Below, piece after piece: positions 1-47,700 of a DNA stretch of 64,000 bases. How positions within the stretch are numbered: the first letter of the stretch is position 1; every line of letters begins with the position of its first letter. A model generated the notes under the pieces. The model saw only the letters and a program-made list of their open reading frames with translations. It was not told where the DNA came from and ran no database searches. A program made the position numbers and the translations under genes. The stretch comes from Pelecanus crispus (taxonomy: Eukaryota > Chordata > Aves > Pelecaniformes > Pelecanidae), in NCBI RefSeq assembly GCF_030463565.1, contig NC_134643.1, forward strand, positions 45,918,221 to 45,982,220, written 5' to 3'.

Positions 1-105
1 CGCTGAAGCTTTGTCTTGCATAACACAGCTATGTGCCTGAACAAAGTACTTGTAGTGAAAACATTTTAAAACAAAACTCTGTGGTATATCTTTGTTTAAA
101 AACAG

Positions 106-34016
<33,911 letters not shown>

Positions 34017-34120
34017 ATAGTAAGACTACCTATTAAAGATGCTGAAAATTTGAAAGTCAGTCATATGTTTCTGCGCACAGGGGCCAAAATGAGTTCCCCT
34101 ATTTTGATGATTAAAATAAA
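34017..34120 (+). terminator. PTPRQ: PTPRQ 3' UTR and first poly(A) signal
   Basis: A canonical AATAAA at 34115-34120 comes about 100 nt after the stop. Another AATAAA lies at 35010-35015, so a longer 3' UTR is possible. The end in use cannot be told from sequence alone. Confidence 0.55.
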
Positions 34121-37100
34121 CAGAGATGATTGAAACAGCTTTTCTTCTGTCAATGTGCCTTCATAAATATGTTAAAATATTTTATTCAGATCACTGAGCA
34201 ATAATGATTTGGAGTACTTTTGCACAGACTGCACTTCTGGTGTTATATGAATACTGTATTCAGTATGTATTTAAATAGAAAGTGTGTTTGAACATATTCC
34301 TTTTTTCCAGTTATCTTTGTAAAAGAAGAAAAATGAGCCAAATACGATGTAAAAATTTCATGTTCCCAGTGAACTTATTTTGGTGTGAATTTGCTGTGTT
34401 CTTTGTGTTTTGGTTTTAAGTAAAAGCTACAGTTCCTTGAATCATTCTTGCTAGATTGGTTTCAATGTTGTCGGCTCTTGCAGATTAATTCCAATACCAT
34501 CACAGTCATCTTTACCTAGATGTATGTTCTTGTGTTTTGAACCTTTTTTTACGAGTGGTAGCGTATCAGCTCATGATCCTGAACAGCTGAAGAGTCACCT
34601 TCTGACATGGGGAGGATTATTCAGCTTTTACACAACACACAGTAGCTCTTCAGGGACACTTGGGGCTATTTAAGCTATCTTATAATCAGCGGGTTGTTTT
34701 TTTAAATATACAATGGTGATTGCATATGTTCAGTGCTGAAGAAAGTACTTTACACTCCTGCTACTTTTTAAAGCAGATAAAGCTATAAATGTATTATATA
34801 ATGCATGTTAGATTGACTTGAGTAACAGAACATTTATAATTCATTCACATTTCTTAAATATAACACTGTTTAGTATTTTGAAAGGTTACTCATAATAACA
34901 ATATACTCTATAACACAGAGTTGTCAAGTAGAAAAGTTGTTGCTCCTTTCTCAGGTTTGGCAAATCACTGTAGACACTGAAAAGTATGGGAACTAATATT
35001 TGGAGATTTAATAAAAGAAAACATCTTCCACTCCCACTGGTTATCATTATCAGAAATAAATCTGAAACAAGAAGAGAGAAGCAGGAAGCTCTTATCTGAG
35101 AAGCGAAGCAAAAAGTGGTGGAGTAGGAAGACTATAGAGAGCTAATTAAACTGTGCGCCCAGGTTCTACATGGAAGTGACAGTATTCAACTGATATTACT
35201 TGGGGGGAAGGGTTGATTGCTAAGTTTTTCTCTGTGTAAAGAAATGTATAATTCTGAATAATACTAAAGCTGTGACCTTAATCTGAGATGCAAAACATAA
35301 TAACAAAGAGACTTTGGAGTTGCCATCTTATACTCTGTTCAGACAGAAGTAGTCCATAGCCTTGTTGAGGCATCAAGCTCCAGAAAGTCAGACAAACCTC
35401 TTTAGAACCTTGAAAGGTGTATGCATGGGGTGTGATTGTGTGCGCACACTCTGAACAGAATAGTAAATGAACAAAACTTTCCATCTCTTAACTGTAGCTA
35501 CCAGACAGAAAATACTATACAGTATGTAACCTGATGTTTTTTCCTAAGTAAATGACGGTAGGTGTCTGATATCTTTTTAGAAACTGGCAAGGATGGTGCA
35601 GTGAGGACCCTTTGTAATTTAGCAGAAGGTGCCAAATATCTAAACTGAAAATCAAAAGACAGCATTTCAGGAGATGGAGAATGGTCTGCAGAGATATTTT
35701 GGGCAAGCTGTCTTTCAGGAAGACTGACGGTATTGTAAACATCACCTGTCAAGCTAAAAGGAAAACAATGCCTTTTAAAGCGGGATAGAGGGAGAGAGAG
35801 GTGATGTCCACAGCTGTTCAAGTCTCTGGCAAAGCATTCGGTACAGCTCTAGTTTCATTTGGTTCCCATGAAACATGTGTTCTTCATTTATTATACATGT
35901 ACTTTAAAGTATTCTGACAAATTGCTTATGGGGACTTACAGATGTTTTTCATGATTTGTATTTGTACTTGGTAGCAGTGCATGCAGCACTGTGATAAACT
36001 GACATTATAGAGTCATAATCTTGTATAATCTTATATCCACAATGGTGGAATATCTGTATATGTGTCGTTCCTCTTTCCATTGGAGGAAAAAGCTCAGAAG
36101 CCTTATGCAACTTACAGGTGAACTCCAGAAATTCCAAATGTGCTTAAGTGTTTTCTATTTTATAAAATACTTAACGATGAAGATTCCTACATCCTGCTTT
36201 AGGGGGACCTGCCTGTGGTCAAACGCTACATTCAGTAGCATGCTTCTCTGACAACTTAGTAAAATACTAGAAAATGTGACTCTCTTTTCTGTAGAGGCAA
36301 AGTGAAAAACTTTTCAGTTTTTAAATTAAAGTAATTAAAGTAGTTTATTGTACAAGTTGATGTAATAAGCAATCCGATACATGCTACCTTGACACATTTT
36401 GCATTGTCTTTAGGGTAAAAGCCAATATTCAGCGTAAACTGGCCACAACTCATAAGATACGTGGTCAGGGAAAGAAATATCTCCACACAATTCTCTCCAA
36501 GAACTGGTTTTCAGTATAAATTCAGCAGTAGTTCACTGACCTCCTCATGTGCCCGCCAATGATTTACAGGGACAGGGGAGCATCTACATAGGAGGAGATC
36601 TCCCAGACCTCTGTTCAGTCGTGGAGAAAAAATTGCCACATGGTCTCTTGTCTTCCAGCCCTCCTTCCCTTATGCAGTGACACCTATGGTGGTGCTACTG
36701 ACAGAACCAGAGCGCTGGAGGCAAGCAGAATTTGTCCAATTGGTATTTTAAGAACATATACATACAAAGCAGCACACCATTTTAATTTTTAATTTGGCCA
36801 CTCAGTTTTCTACAGATACTTGGTGCTACTAATATAGCAAGAGTATACTCTATCAAAATTAGAAACTGAATGAATAAAAACTGCAGAAAAATACACAAAT
36901 TCTCCGGGATGATTACAATTGTATTGAAATTAGGTCATAGTATATTAAATTATTTGGGCAATTTCTATAGAGACTGAAATATCTGCATACATAGAAGAAA
37001 CAGTCGTCTTATATATATGTATTTATAGCCAGTTCTGCTGGATATCATTAGAAGAGGCTACTGTCAGTGCCCTTAAAAACTGATCTGCTCTATTTACAAA

Positions 37101-37893
37101 AGTAATAGAATGACAGCAGAACAATTCATGTTGAACTTAAAATGCTTTTTTATTCTGTTAAAGGAGTTGATAAGAATAATTGTGCATTCAGACTTGCACT
37201 TTTACTGTATACATGGAGCTATGCGGTAATTTAATTTCTTAACATTATGTGAAGGATTACCAATGTGTATTAATCTGTGTACTGCTGCAATACAAAGTAT
37301 GCTCATATGCAGTTCCCAAGACAAAGCAGCAAAGAGCAATGAGCTGATCATATTTCATACTAAGGTAATGTGCGCTTTCCTGGTAGCATACAGAAATCCC
37401 AAAGCCTCCTAGGTGTGAACATGAATTTGCAGAGATTCAGGACACAATGTCCTGTGAAGTCTGTGGGCAGAAGAAATTTTTGCTGGAAATATTTTGGTAG
37501 CAAGTTAAAATAAAACTTGAAAAGTACCTATTTGAATATGTATTACATGTATATTAAGCATTACACAAGATCATTGTCTATCCATGGAGATAAAGAAACA
37601 ATAAAAATAGATCCAAATTAATTTTCGTTTTAAGAACTATGAGAAGTATCCAATTAGCTCTCTAATTTAGGGGATATACGTATGGTAATAATGAATTCAG
37701 GGTTGGTTTAAAACTACGCTACATGCCCATTCAGTGCTGCAAAACCTGCAGTGCGTTGAGTAACATTGACTGTAGCTGGAAATCATTGGCACATAGTGTT
37801 GGACATACCTTTACCATTTTTGATTTTAAGGAACTGAGTCAGAAAAAATGTACTGAAAAGTGATCCACTGTTTCACCACTTTTCCATGACTGT
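34121..37893. other. Intergenic, PTPRQ downstream flank
   Basis: 3.8 kb AT-rich DNA, possibly part of a longer PTPRQ 3' UTR at its left side. No gene, RNA or transposon is recognised. Confidence 0.65.
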
Positions 37894-38235
37894 TCATAGA
37901 ATCAATCATGGAATCATAGAATGCTTTGGGTTGGAAGGGACCTTTAGAGGCCATCCAGCCCAGCCCCCTGCAGTGAGCAGGGACAGCTTTAACTCCATCA
38001 GGTTGCTCAGAGCCCCGTCCAACCTCACCTTGAATGTTGCCAGGGATGGGGCCTCCACAGCCTCTCTGGGCAACCTGTTCCAGTGCTTCACCATCCTCAT
38101 TGTAAAAAATGTATTCCTTATATCCAGCCTAAATCTATCCTCCTTTAGTTTAAAACTATTATTCCTTGTCCTGTCACAACAGGCCTTGCTGAAAAGATTG
38201 TCCCATCTTTCCTATAGGCCCACCACTGTATGTAT
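37894..38235 (-). mobile_element. CR1 LINE 3' end fragment
   Basis: About 340 bp are the reverse complement of an avian CR1 3' end. It starts with the terminal gaatcatagaatg signature, then gggttggaagggacc, a run of CR1 ORF2 tail sequence such as ggcaacctgttccagtg, and fades out near 38235. This is the longest and best preserved CR1 here. It accounts for the open frames on both strands at 37886-38293. Confidence 0.93.
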
Positions 38236-41200
38236 GGTGCTGAAAAGACAAGTCCTCCCAATATTGTTCTTCATGTTTTGTTCTGTTTCCTAATGCTGTA
38301 TTGCTTGTCTATATGTGACTATATTAGGTATTGTAAAGACTAATATGGATCATCTGAATTCAGACACTGCAGGAATGATCTACAGGCATGCATCATTCTC
38401 AGGTAAGGTGTGTAGTGGTCTTACTTCAAACATTCTGTCTATCCCTTTCCCTATGAGTTGATTTCCAGGACGACATCATGGAATATCAGCTGCATTTTTG
38501 CACTGGCTCTTGCCCAGAATACATTTTCTGCCCTGTCCTCTATGTGGCTGTGGTTACGAGGTATGAGACAAGTGCAAACCTACTTTTGTGCTGATCTCAG
38601 AGCTGAACTGTGGTATCAGTTGTGTGTCTTTGCAGCACAGAAACTGTATGCAAATGTAAGGATGAACTGGCTTCCCGCTATCATAAATGCTGATATCAAT
38701 GTTAGCACTGGTCATTGTTCCGTGTCGGTTGAAGACAGTGAAATGGATCCAATGTTTCATATTTTGCATGGCAATTCTCTTTTCCCAATAACTTTTCCCA
38801 AACAATGCCAAACTGATTACTTATTTTATTTATTCTCCCAGCTCCTTTATCATGCAGGCCCTTTCTCAGATTCCACTATGTAAAGAAAACTGAAAATAAT
38901 GGCTTTTCAGCACTGAGTAACAATGTCTATGGCACATTTCACAGATCCAACTTCATCAGGCAAAGTTTGGGATGAAGTTGTGCCTCTGCATTTCAGTTGA
39001 AAGACAACATTTAGAAGGTTTCAGTTATATTTGGATTATCTTACTCTGCTTGTTGATTGGTGTTACCAGGGTGATCTTTTTCTAGGATGACAGCTGCACC
39101 CAGCTATCCACTGTAATCATGAATAAACAATTCCAGTACTCTTTACAGTCAATAATGGGCTGAAGGAAGTTTTGCAAGGATGTTCCTAAAATATTTTGCA
39201 GGAGATGGAGTTCTGGATGACATAAAAAGAATATTTGGATACTGGAAACCTAATATGCAACTAAAGCTCTACCATTCGCAGTTGCATTCCATGAAGCCTG
39301 CTGAGCAGGAAGCGTGTCCTAGAACACTCAGAGCATATTTGGGACAACATAACGCAACCTTTGAGCCGAGTACTGCAAGATACAGGGCACTCTTGCCATC
39401 CATGCAGGAACACACTTAAATAAGCTTTACTGTAAGATGTCCCTAGCTCACCTGAAAAACACACAGGAAACACCTATTATGAGAGCGGGTAACAACCTTT
39501 CTTGTGATTCAAGTTAGTGCTAGGAACCAAAGGACTCTGTTTAGTCAATTCTTCCACTAATCTTAAATATAAAACCAAATATTTTGGCACCACAAGTGTA
39601 GAACATGGGCAGACAGAGTATAGACAGGGAAGAGGATTTTCTTCCACTAATGGAGGCATAAGCAGAAAAGTAATTAAACCTGTATGTGTGTCTCTCCCCC
39701 TCAGTCTGCTGTCTGCATGTGCTCACCAACTGAGGGTAACTGCAGAAAAATAAAATTTATCCACTTATTTGATTAATATATTGAGAATTCCTTTCTCAAA
39801 ATCCAGCATAAAACAGTTCTGCGCCTTTTTATTTACCAGTCTTCTGTTGGCATTCACAATAGGTCCATTTAACTCTTTTTCTTCTGGAATGCTACTAATC
39901 CTGTGTCAGTACTACAGAGACAATGCAAATAGTGTGAATCTGGGCTTGCATATTGTGCAAAGAATTCTTACATGAGCTGCAATAACGTAATACTGCACTC
40001 CAGGCATGGGCAAGGACTTGACCTGAGCAGACTGGCTGCCTGGCATGTAATCTTACTCCCTTTTGAGAACAGGACAGTTATCTGACAAGGCACTGTCCCA
40101 GGCAGGGAGTCCAGAAAATGTTCCCAAAGCTGACTGACATTTATATGTAGGTTTTTAATCTAAACTTTTCTCTGCTAAGGATAAATAAGAAAATTCAGAG
40201 CTAGCATTGTCTCTGAAGCCTTTACTTGTCATCGTGCAACTAGCTAAAATTCTGTATCTATTCTAGTGCAATAAGGCAAACAGATACCTCTTTCCAATCT
40301 GGACATTATACCTTGAACACTAAAGATCACTGATTATCTGTGATTTGTCTAATGTTCTTCTTTGATGTAATACCTTGATAAGGCCTAGATCAGCACTCTA
40401 AATCTTCCTCTGTGTTAGAGTTGAATTAATCTTGCCTAGTTTTAGCTATATAATAGTTACTCATCCAGTTTAAGCCAACCATCTTCTGTTTTCAATGGGG
40501 AGATCTAGATCAGATCTAGAACAGATGTCTAAGAGAGGCACGCGTATACCAAAGTGAATTTACTTTATGTCTCTCTGCTTTGGCTATAGGAGTTTATACA
40601 AGTCAACTATCTGCCAAATACTGTATTCTGTAAATTTCAGCAGAGGAGAGCTTCTAAACAAAATGTATCCAATGTACAATTTATTTTAACTTCAGTAGCA
40701 AATGGAGCATCTGTGCAAACACCTCACGTAATTCCTTGTCCAAATTCCTAAGCAGAGAAGAGTAAGTCATAGGAACTTATCTTTGCTGTATAGGACACTG
40801 AGAAGCAAAACCTCTCGTTTAATTAATAGTGCCTTAAGCTTACAAAGACATACCATCTTCTTCATGGTTCACATTCAAAGTTTTCTCTTTTTTATATCTT
40901 TTTTTTTTTCCCTCTTTCAAAATGGGAATTTTGAAATACTGACTTTGGAATAGTTACAGGTTGTCTTAGGAAAATACTGAGCTGACCTGATAAAAAAGTC
41001 ATAAGGAGGATGCTTTGATAAAAAATGTTCCATAATAATGGCCATATAATTGCAGTCCCTCAAACATATACCTACTTCCTGTGGGGCAGCCATTATTGTA
41101 AGAATATATCTACTAAACACACAGTATGCTAAGAATGTCACTGAATGCTCAAGAAGGCAGATACATTTATCACTTCTTGATTTTCCCATTCTTTTTGCCT

Positions 41201-44200
41201 TTCCAATTCTTCTTACCGTTTACTGGCACTCCTGAGCAGGTTTAGGGACGTATCAAGTTGCTGGTTAACAGAGATTAATTGTGTCAGCTATACTATGTAC
41301 AAAACTTAACGAGACAAACATTCCTCTCCTGCGTACTGGTGCACTCTCTCTGAAACCAGAAGGGATCCCTGATGTCACTACCAGAGCCAACTGGCAGTCA
41401 GAGAAGATGATCCTGTACTAGTGTGGGAGAAAATCTGTGCTTAGTTTCAAGTTTTCACAACCTTTGCGTGTCTGAACCAAATCACTTAATTTCTGTGTAT
41501 CTCAGCTCCCTATGCCAAAAAAAAAAAGAAATTTGTATTAAACCTTTTTTGCTAACATTTATGTGTCCTATCTGTTTATATTTGGAAGCTCTGTGGAAAA
41601 AGCAGTTTCTCCCAAAATGTCTTTACACACCTCCTATCACAACTAAGAATACTTTCAAAGTAATACATTCTTTCTCTTATCAATATCATCCTCAAACAAA
41701 CAGCCAGTAGATTTTCAAGAGCCACTATGGACAGCACCACTGCCACACAGTGCTCTTGCTTTGTTTTGCCTTCATCATCCCTTCAGTTCTCTCATCTTGA
41801 CAATGAAGAACTAGCGGTAGGCGGTGGCTCTCAATATGGAGGGCATTAGCTAAGAGAGCATTTGCAGAGTGCTAACTTCATCTTTCTGGAAAGGTTCCAA
41901 ATGAGCGCCCCAGGAGCACAGCAGGTTCTTGTCACAAAATGCATCTTCCTTCTTATTCAGTCTTTGGGCAAGTCTCTTGGCTCTGTGTCTGGAATAATAA
42001 AAAAAATGACAAGAATTAACTTAAGATGCCAACATTTTTTCTAACTTGTGATTGCTGTTATGATATACTACATGGACACAGCCTTTACCATGCGTGCATG
42101 CACATGCAGATACTCAAGCTCTTGAACGTAAAGGCACATCTAAATCAGTCAGGGCAGGCGTGACTAGCTTGCTTCAGGTTACCAAAGGAAGGGAAGCATG
42201 ACTTGGATTAATAGTTGTCATGACCATTAAGTCTTGATCTACAGAAGTAATCGATTCTGATTTAAAAAAAAAACAACACCCCCCCCAAAAAAAAAACCCA
42301 AACAAAACCTTGCAAGGGGTCAGACTGAAGCTTTCCTTTTTTGAATGTGCACTGGAACAAGTGGCAAGTTGTTCTAATGGAGCTGTGAAATACGTTGGCC
42401 TGTCATATTATCTGGTCCTCCAAAACCAAGAAAAATGTTCAGCAGGGTCTTGTAAGGAGACTTTGTGACACATAAAATTGCTACAACAGCTGAAAGAAGG
42501 AGAATGCTTCCATTGAGAGAAAACTAATGAACAAGTGTCAAAATGGACAGTTGGTGTCAGTTCCAGAAGGATTTAAAACTTAGACATGAGCTTGAAGAAA
42601 TCATGTTAATAGAGCCAATATCTGTATGAAAAGAACCTTGTACTTAACAAAAATCCATTGTAAACAATGCATTTGACACAGCATGTATTAAAATGCTTAG
42701 GAGAAAAGAACAGTGTATTAATTAAATATAGAAATACTATATTCCACTGATATTCAACATCATATGAAGTGTTTTCCTTTTCCTTTTTCCTGAGAAAGAA
42801 ATTCCAAACATAAGTCAGAGGTCAGTATTTTGATGAACTTTGGTAAAAAGTTCATCTTTCCAAAGAAATAAATCTGTGAGAAAGTCCTTATTGTTTTATT
42901 TCTAAGAGATTACAAATCAAATGAAACGAGACTTTCTGTTACTATTTTAAAATAATTCTTCATGTTCTATATCTAATATTTTCAATCACATTTAGGAAAT
43001 CAAGAGAGTATAAACCATAGAAGGACTATGTATAGTTCTTCTTAGAGAAGGGCTGCAATAATACTTTTAGGCTTTATGTTTCAGCAGAGGCTAGCCTTGT
43101 GTTGCGCACAGCTTACACGCAATTCAAATCAAGTTTCCATGCCAAAGGAATATCACATGACTGGCAATGAGGGTCTGCTGGCACTGCTGGGTAATCCAAA
43201 CCCCTGACTCTGGGAGGAAGTGAGCCGGTGGAAGCTGTTGAGGCCAGCATCATCAAAATAGCCCAGACACTCAGCCCAGTCCTGTTTCACAACGGAGCAG
43301 TGAGATCACAGGGCAACTGATGCCATCTCCTGCACGCAAGCCTTTCCAAACGTAAGCTCTTCTCTCACTTGCCTGTATACCAGAAACACCTGTGGCTCTT
43401 GGGCACAGGAAGTTTTCATTCTACAGACCAGACAGATAACAATCCACTCCATATTCTATAGAGCTCTTTTGTGTGTGAAGTTATCTTTTTTTTCCCCTCT
43501 TTTTTTTTTTGTCTGAAGGTCAAAGAGAGCAGTATTGAGAAAGGAGTAATGACATAAAATAGGAGTTGGCTTGTGCTAGAGAATTCCAAGGACATTTAAG
43601 TGTTACAGTAACTCTTGGACATCCTGCTGTTCAGCAGAATCCTTAGCTGACATCTAAGTGCCCAAACTCAAAGCAGGTAGAAAAACATCCACTTCAGAAA
43701 GGCACTCAGAAATTATGAATGGCACTTAGGAGACAACAAGGACTGACAATGCAGATGAAGAGCAGCAAAGTGTACGTGCCCACACAGCTCTATGATTGTT
43801 GCACCCTCTTGTTAGGGAATCATCATCCAATTATGATTTAATTGACATCTAATTCAACTGGATTTGCCAATTCTGATTTCCCTTTCTAAAAAGAATGCAG
43901 GAATAAATCTCTAGGCTTGTATTTTAAGCACTCAAATAATACATAGGAGACACTGATTTACTTTCATCCTCTGCTTGATTCAGAAAAGGGGTCTGTTTTC
44001 CTTGTTTATCACATCTCAGGCAAATATGCTGATCCCTGGGCTAAGGCTGCCGGGGAATCACATGTGCGCTCTCTGTCTTGCCCCAGTAGTGCCACTTTCA
44101 AGAATATTCAAATATTCATTCAGAAAGCGATGTAGCCTGAGGGGGGCAGGCTCTCACATGAAATGCAGAAGGCAGCTGTTTAAACACCCAAGTACAGTAT

Positions 44201-46100
44201 TAAAAACAAATTACAGGAGCCTGGCTGGATCTTCTCCCTCCTGCAAGAGCTCAGATACCTAGACTGCCTTTCTTTTTCCATCCTTAATTCTCCTCAGTTA
44301 TCTCAAACAAAGTAGAATTCTTTCTAATAGGGAACAATGACAGCATGGTTCATAGCAAAATAAGGCAAAAAAGGAATCTTAGGAAGTCATATAGTCTGTC
44401 ATATTTTGCTGGAAGGCTACATCGCTGCTGACAGAGGCTTATATAGCTGCTGCTCTGCAGCTAAGCCAGACTGGTGTTTTTCCTTCTGTCAGGAGACTTA
44501 CCTAAATCTGCCTTGTTATAACTTATTGCATATATTTTTTTTTCTATCCCCATAATCACCAGCATCAGTATACTCCGTTCCTCTTTGCAGCAATTGTTTA
44601 CCGTGTGCTTGATCACAGCCAGCACTTAATCTCTTGTATTTTCTATTCTCTAGTCTGTACCACCACATTAATTCAACATTTACTCGATGTTTCTAAGCCT
44701 CTCATCATTCTTGTTAGCATTCTGTGTTTTCTCTAGTTGTACCAGCTGTACCTTGTTTGAGATGCAGTGCAGTGCCTGAAAATGGGCACTGAATTACAGC
44801 TGAAGTCTTACCAGCCTAGAACAGGACAGAGGGACTACCTCACATGCCTCCTTCCTCTTTGTATGTCCTAGTGGGACGTGTAGTTTTTTTCTCAACAGCA
44901 TGGCATATGTTCATCTTATGATTCACTGTAACCATCATATTCCTTCTTTTGTAGAATTACCACCTACCTAGTTACTCAGTCTGTATTTCTGCAGTGATCT
45001 GGCTTGCCTAAGTCCTCATATTTGCCCATGTCCTCATCAGATTGAAACCTATTAAAGACCATTATTTCTGATTCTTCACAATCAGTTTGAAACCTAAGCA
45101 TGTCCTCCAAGAAGCTGATAATTCATGCTATCTCTGTGATATCTGCAAGCTTGATGAGCCCATTCTCTATTCCATCATCCCAGTTATTAATTAAAACATG
45201 AGTTCCCAGAGCAGAAAGTCCCTCATTTGAGAGTTCTTCTTTGATGAGTTTCCAAGGAGTTGAATAACCATAGGAGTTTAATTTTCCTAGTCTTCATATG
45301 AGGATGGCATGTGAAACTGTATAAAAAAACTTCATTAAAATTAAGTAAAGATTGATAAGACTTCTGCTTATCCCATAACCACAAGAATCATTCTCCTGTT
45401 ATGGGAGGACAATAAATTGATTTGTCTTGAACATTTTTTAACACGAACAAGACTACTCCATGTTGGCATTTTTCACCCCTTTGTATTCTTCCAGGTGCAC
45501 ACAAATATTGACTTATTTTCCAGTATTTTTCACAGAAACTTAGGTTGAATCTACAAGTCCCTCTTTCCTTCTGTTCAAGAATAAGCATTACATTTGCCCA
45601 TCTATAGTCTTCTGCAACCTCATTCATCCCACACAAGTTCTCAAAGATATCAGGAAATGGCACTGAGATCAGTTCAGCCAATTCTCTAGGTACACTGAGG
45701 CCAAACCAGTTTTAACACATAAGTTAATCTAATTATTTTCCCTCTTGGTTTTCCTGTCCCGTGTTGACTCCTTCTCTTTTTGTTACCAGTGCTAATAATT
45801 TTGTTAACCAGCTAAATGCACTTCATCTTTTAATTGTAATTTGAATTGACAGAGGCATTAAGCACAGCATCATCTGTTAATGGCTTTCTCTCTGTTCAGG
45901 CTCCCTTAGTTCTCTTGCTATTGCAATACTTAATGAAAGTTTCTTCTTACTTTTTATGTCTTTTGATAGTGTGTTCTTGCTTTGTCCTTTGCATTTCTGA
46001 TTTTGTCCTAACATGCCTATGCTATCCTTTCTTTCCCAGCCTTAATTCTGTCTCCTTTTTGTCCTATCTTATTCATGACGGCTCTTCCTCAGCTTTAGAA
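38236..46100. other. Intergenic, no recognised gene
   Basis: 7.9 kb. It contains a 17-bp near-palindrome at 40504-40520, a simple A/C tract at 42264-42308 and T-rich tracts near 43490-43510. A 141-codon frame at 38458-38883 has no recognisable domain. Nothing else is supported. Confidence 0.65.
42264..42308. repeat. Low-complexity A/C tract
   Basis: Alternating runs of A (10 each) and C (8) make a simple, slippage-prone tract. Confidence 0.9.
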
Positions 46101-46195
46101 CAGAATAGTGGAATAATTTAGGCTGGAAAGGACCTGTGGAGGTCATCTAGCCCAGAGCCAACTTCAAAGTTTGATTAGGTTACTCTGTGTCAAGA
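46101..46195 (-). mobile_element. Short CR1 3' end fragment
   Basis: About 95 bp are the reverse complement of a CR1 tail: ggctggaaaggacc, then ggtcatctagcccaga. It is more diverged than the copy at 37.9 kb. Confidence 0.75.
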
Positions 46196-46799
46196 TCACC
46201 ATTTATCTTTTGCTTTCACTAAGGGGTAGTTACAGTCTCATCAAGAAGAATGACATTCTGGTAAGTCCTGAACTGCTATCATAAAATGCCCCTGGCTAAG
46301 CTGTGTTCAAGGTCCAATCTAGAAAGTGTGTTCTGAGTCCATCTGTTCTAGGTCCTGTCAATATGCCAGGCAGAACCACATGAAAAATAATGCACCTAGC
46401 TGCTCTGGTGTGCCAACAGTGAGGGATTTCTGCATACGACCAGAAGATGATTTTTAGATACCTCTGGAAATTTACTGAAGAAAAACACGGCACATATACT
46501 TTTCAGACACCTCTAAGGTTTTGCAGCAAGGCCTGAAAATCTATGTTGTGAATTTAGGCACCCAAAGTAGGGCACAGGCACATAAGTCCCATGTGTACTC
46601 AGGCCCTTGATGGCATTACTGCTAATTGGCATGTGCTAACTTATGCATTTCCTTACATCTCTTGGCAGCTCTGAGACCCTTCTCATGGTTAGTCCAAGAA
46701 GGATTATCTATCTAGGTTTCCCTTCACCAGCCTGTCCTTTGGGACCTGATCCTGCAAGCACTATCCGATGTAAGTAACTACAAAAAATACTTTGGGAGG
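46196..46799. other. Intergenic, no recognised gene
   Basis: 604 bp between two CR1-type fragments. No element is recognised; its left edge may be an unrecognised continuation of the CR1 copy. Confidence 0.6.
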
Positions 46800-47046
46800 C
46801 AAGACACTATTGGGATGTTCAGAAAGGGATTAGATAAATTCATGGACAACATGTCTGTAAACAGATACTAACAGAACTAGTGAGGGACGTGCCCTATAAC
46901 ATCCTTGATTAGACAGTTCTTGATACTAGGAATTACAGTGGCAATGGATGGCCAGAAGTGGCCAGGCTCATATGCACTTTCTGAATAGTCAGAATATTCT
47001 GCTAGATGGACTACTGGGCTGACCCAGCAGGGAATTTCTCACATAC
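46800..47046 (+). mobile_element. Old CR1/L3-type LINE 3' end
   Basis: A diverged tail contains gggattagataaattcatgg near the start and gctagatggactactgggct then gacccagcaggg near the end. This is the arrangement of the older amniote CR1/L3 3' end, different from the young avian CR1 type. High divergence suggests an old insertion. Confidence 0.7.
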
Positions 47047-47126
47047 TATATATTTCTTATATGTGACTTATTTTTTCCATTGTACTAAAAGTTGGAAGAG
47101 TCATTTACACTAATCCATTAACTATT

Positions 47127-47700
47127 TGTCATGGTTTAGCCCCAGCCAGCAACTAAGCACCACACAGCCACTCGCTTACTCCCCCTACCCCGATGGGATG
47201 GGGGAGAGAATCGGAGGAGTAAGAGTGAGAAACACTCCTGGGTTGAGATAAGAACAGTTTAATAATTGAAATAAAGTAAAATAGTAATGATAATAATAAC
47301 AATATAATAATGATAATAACAATAATAATATACAAAGCAAGTGATGCACAATGCAATTGCTCACCACCCGCCGACCGATACCCAGACAGTTCCCGAGCAG
47401 TGATCACGGCTCCCCGGCCAACCCCCCCACCCCAGTTTCTATACTGAGCATGACGCCATATGGTATGGAATAGCCCTTTGGTCAGTTTGGATCAACTCTT
47501 CTGGCTGTGCCCCCTCCCAGTTTCTTGTGCACCTGGCAGAGCATGGGAAGCTGAAAAGTCCTTGACTAGCATAAGCAGTACTTAGCAACAACTAAAAACA
47601 TCAGCGTGTTATCAACATTCTTCTCCTACTAAATCCAAAACACAGCACTATGCCTGCTGCTAGGAAGAAAATTAACTCTATCCCAGCTGAAACCAGGATA
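47127..47700 (-). mobile_element. Solo LTR of an avian endogenous retrovirus (ERVL-like)
   Basis: 574 bp. It is the reverse complement of the LTR at 55643-56213, with closely similar sequence over its whole length. On the - strand it would start TATCCTGG (TG replaced by TA) and end in CATGACA. Flanks are ctatt and ctact, a 5-bp duplication with one mismatch. The internal TATA position reads TATAGAA and the CRE position TGGCGTCA, so both core motifs are altered. An ATT-rich microsatellite lies inside at about 47270-47335. No retroviral coding sequence is adjacent, so it is a solo LTR. Confidence 0.88.

Noticed and set aside
37886..38293. 135-codon plus frame and 64-codon minus frame
   Set aside because: Both lie mainly within the CR1 3' end and are not host genes.
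38458..38883. 141-codon plus-strand frame
   Set aside because: No domain, splice context or family resemblance is visible, and a minus frame of 85 codons overlaps it. A chance frame is the simpler reading.
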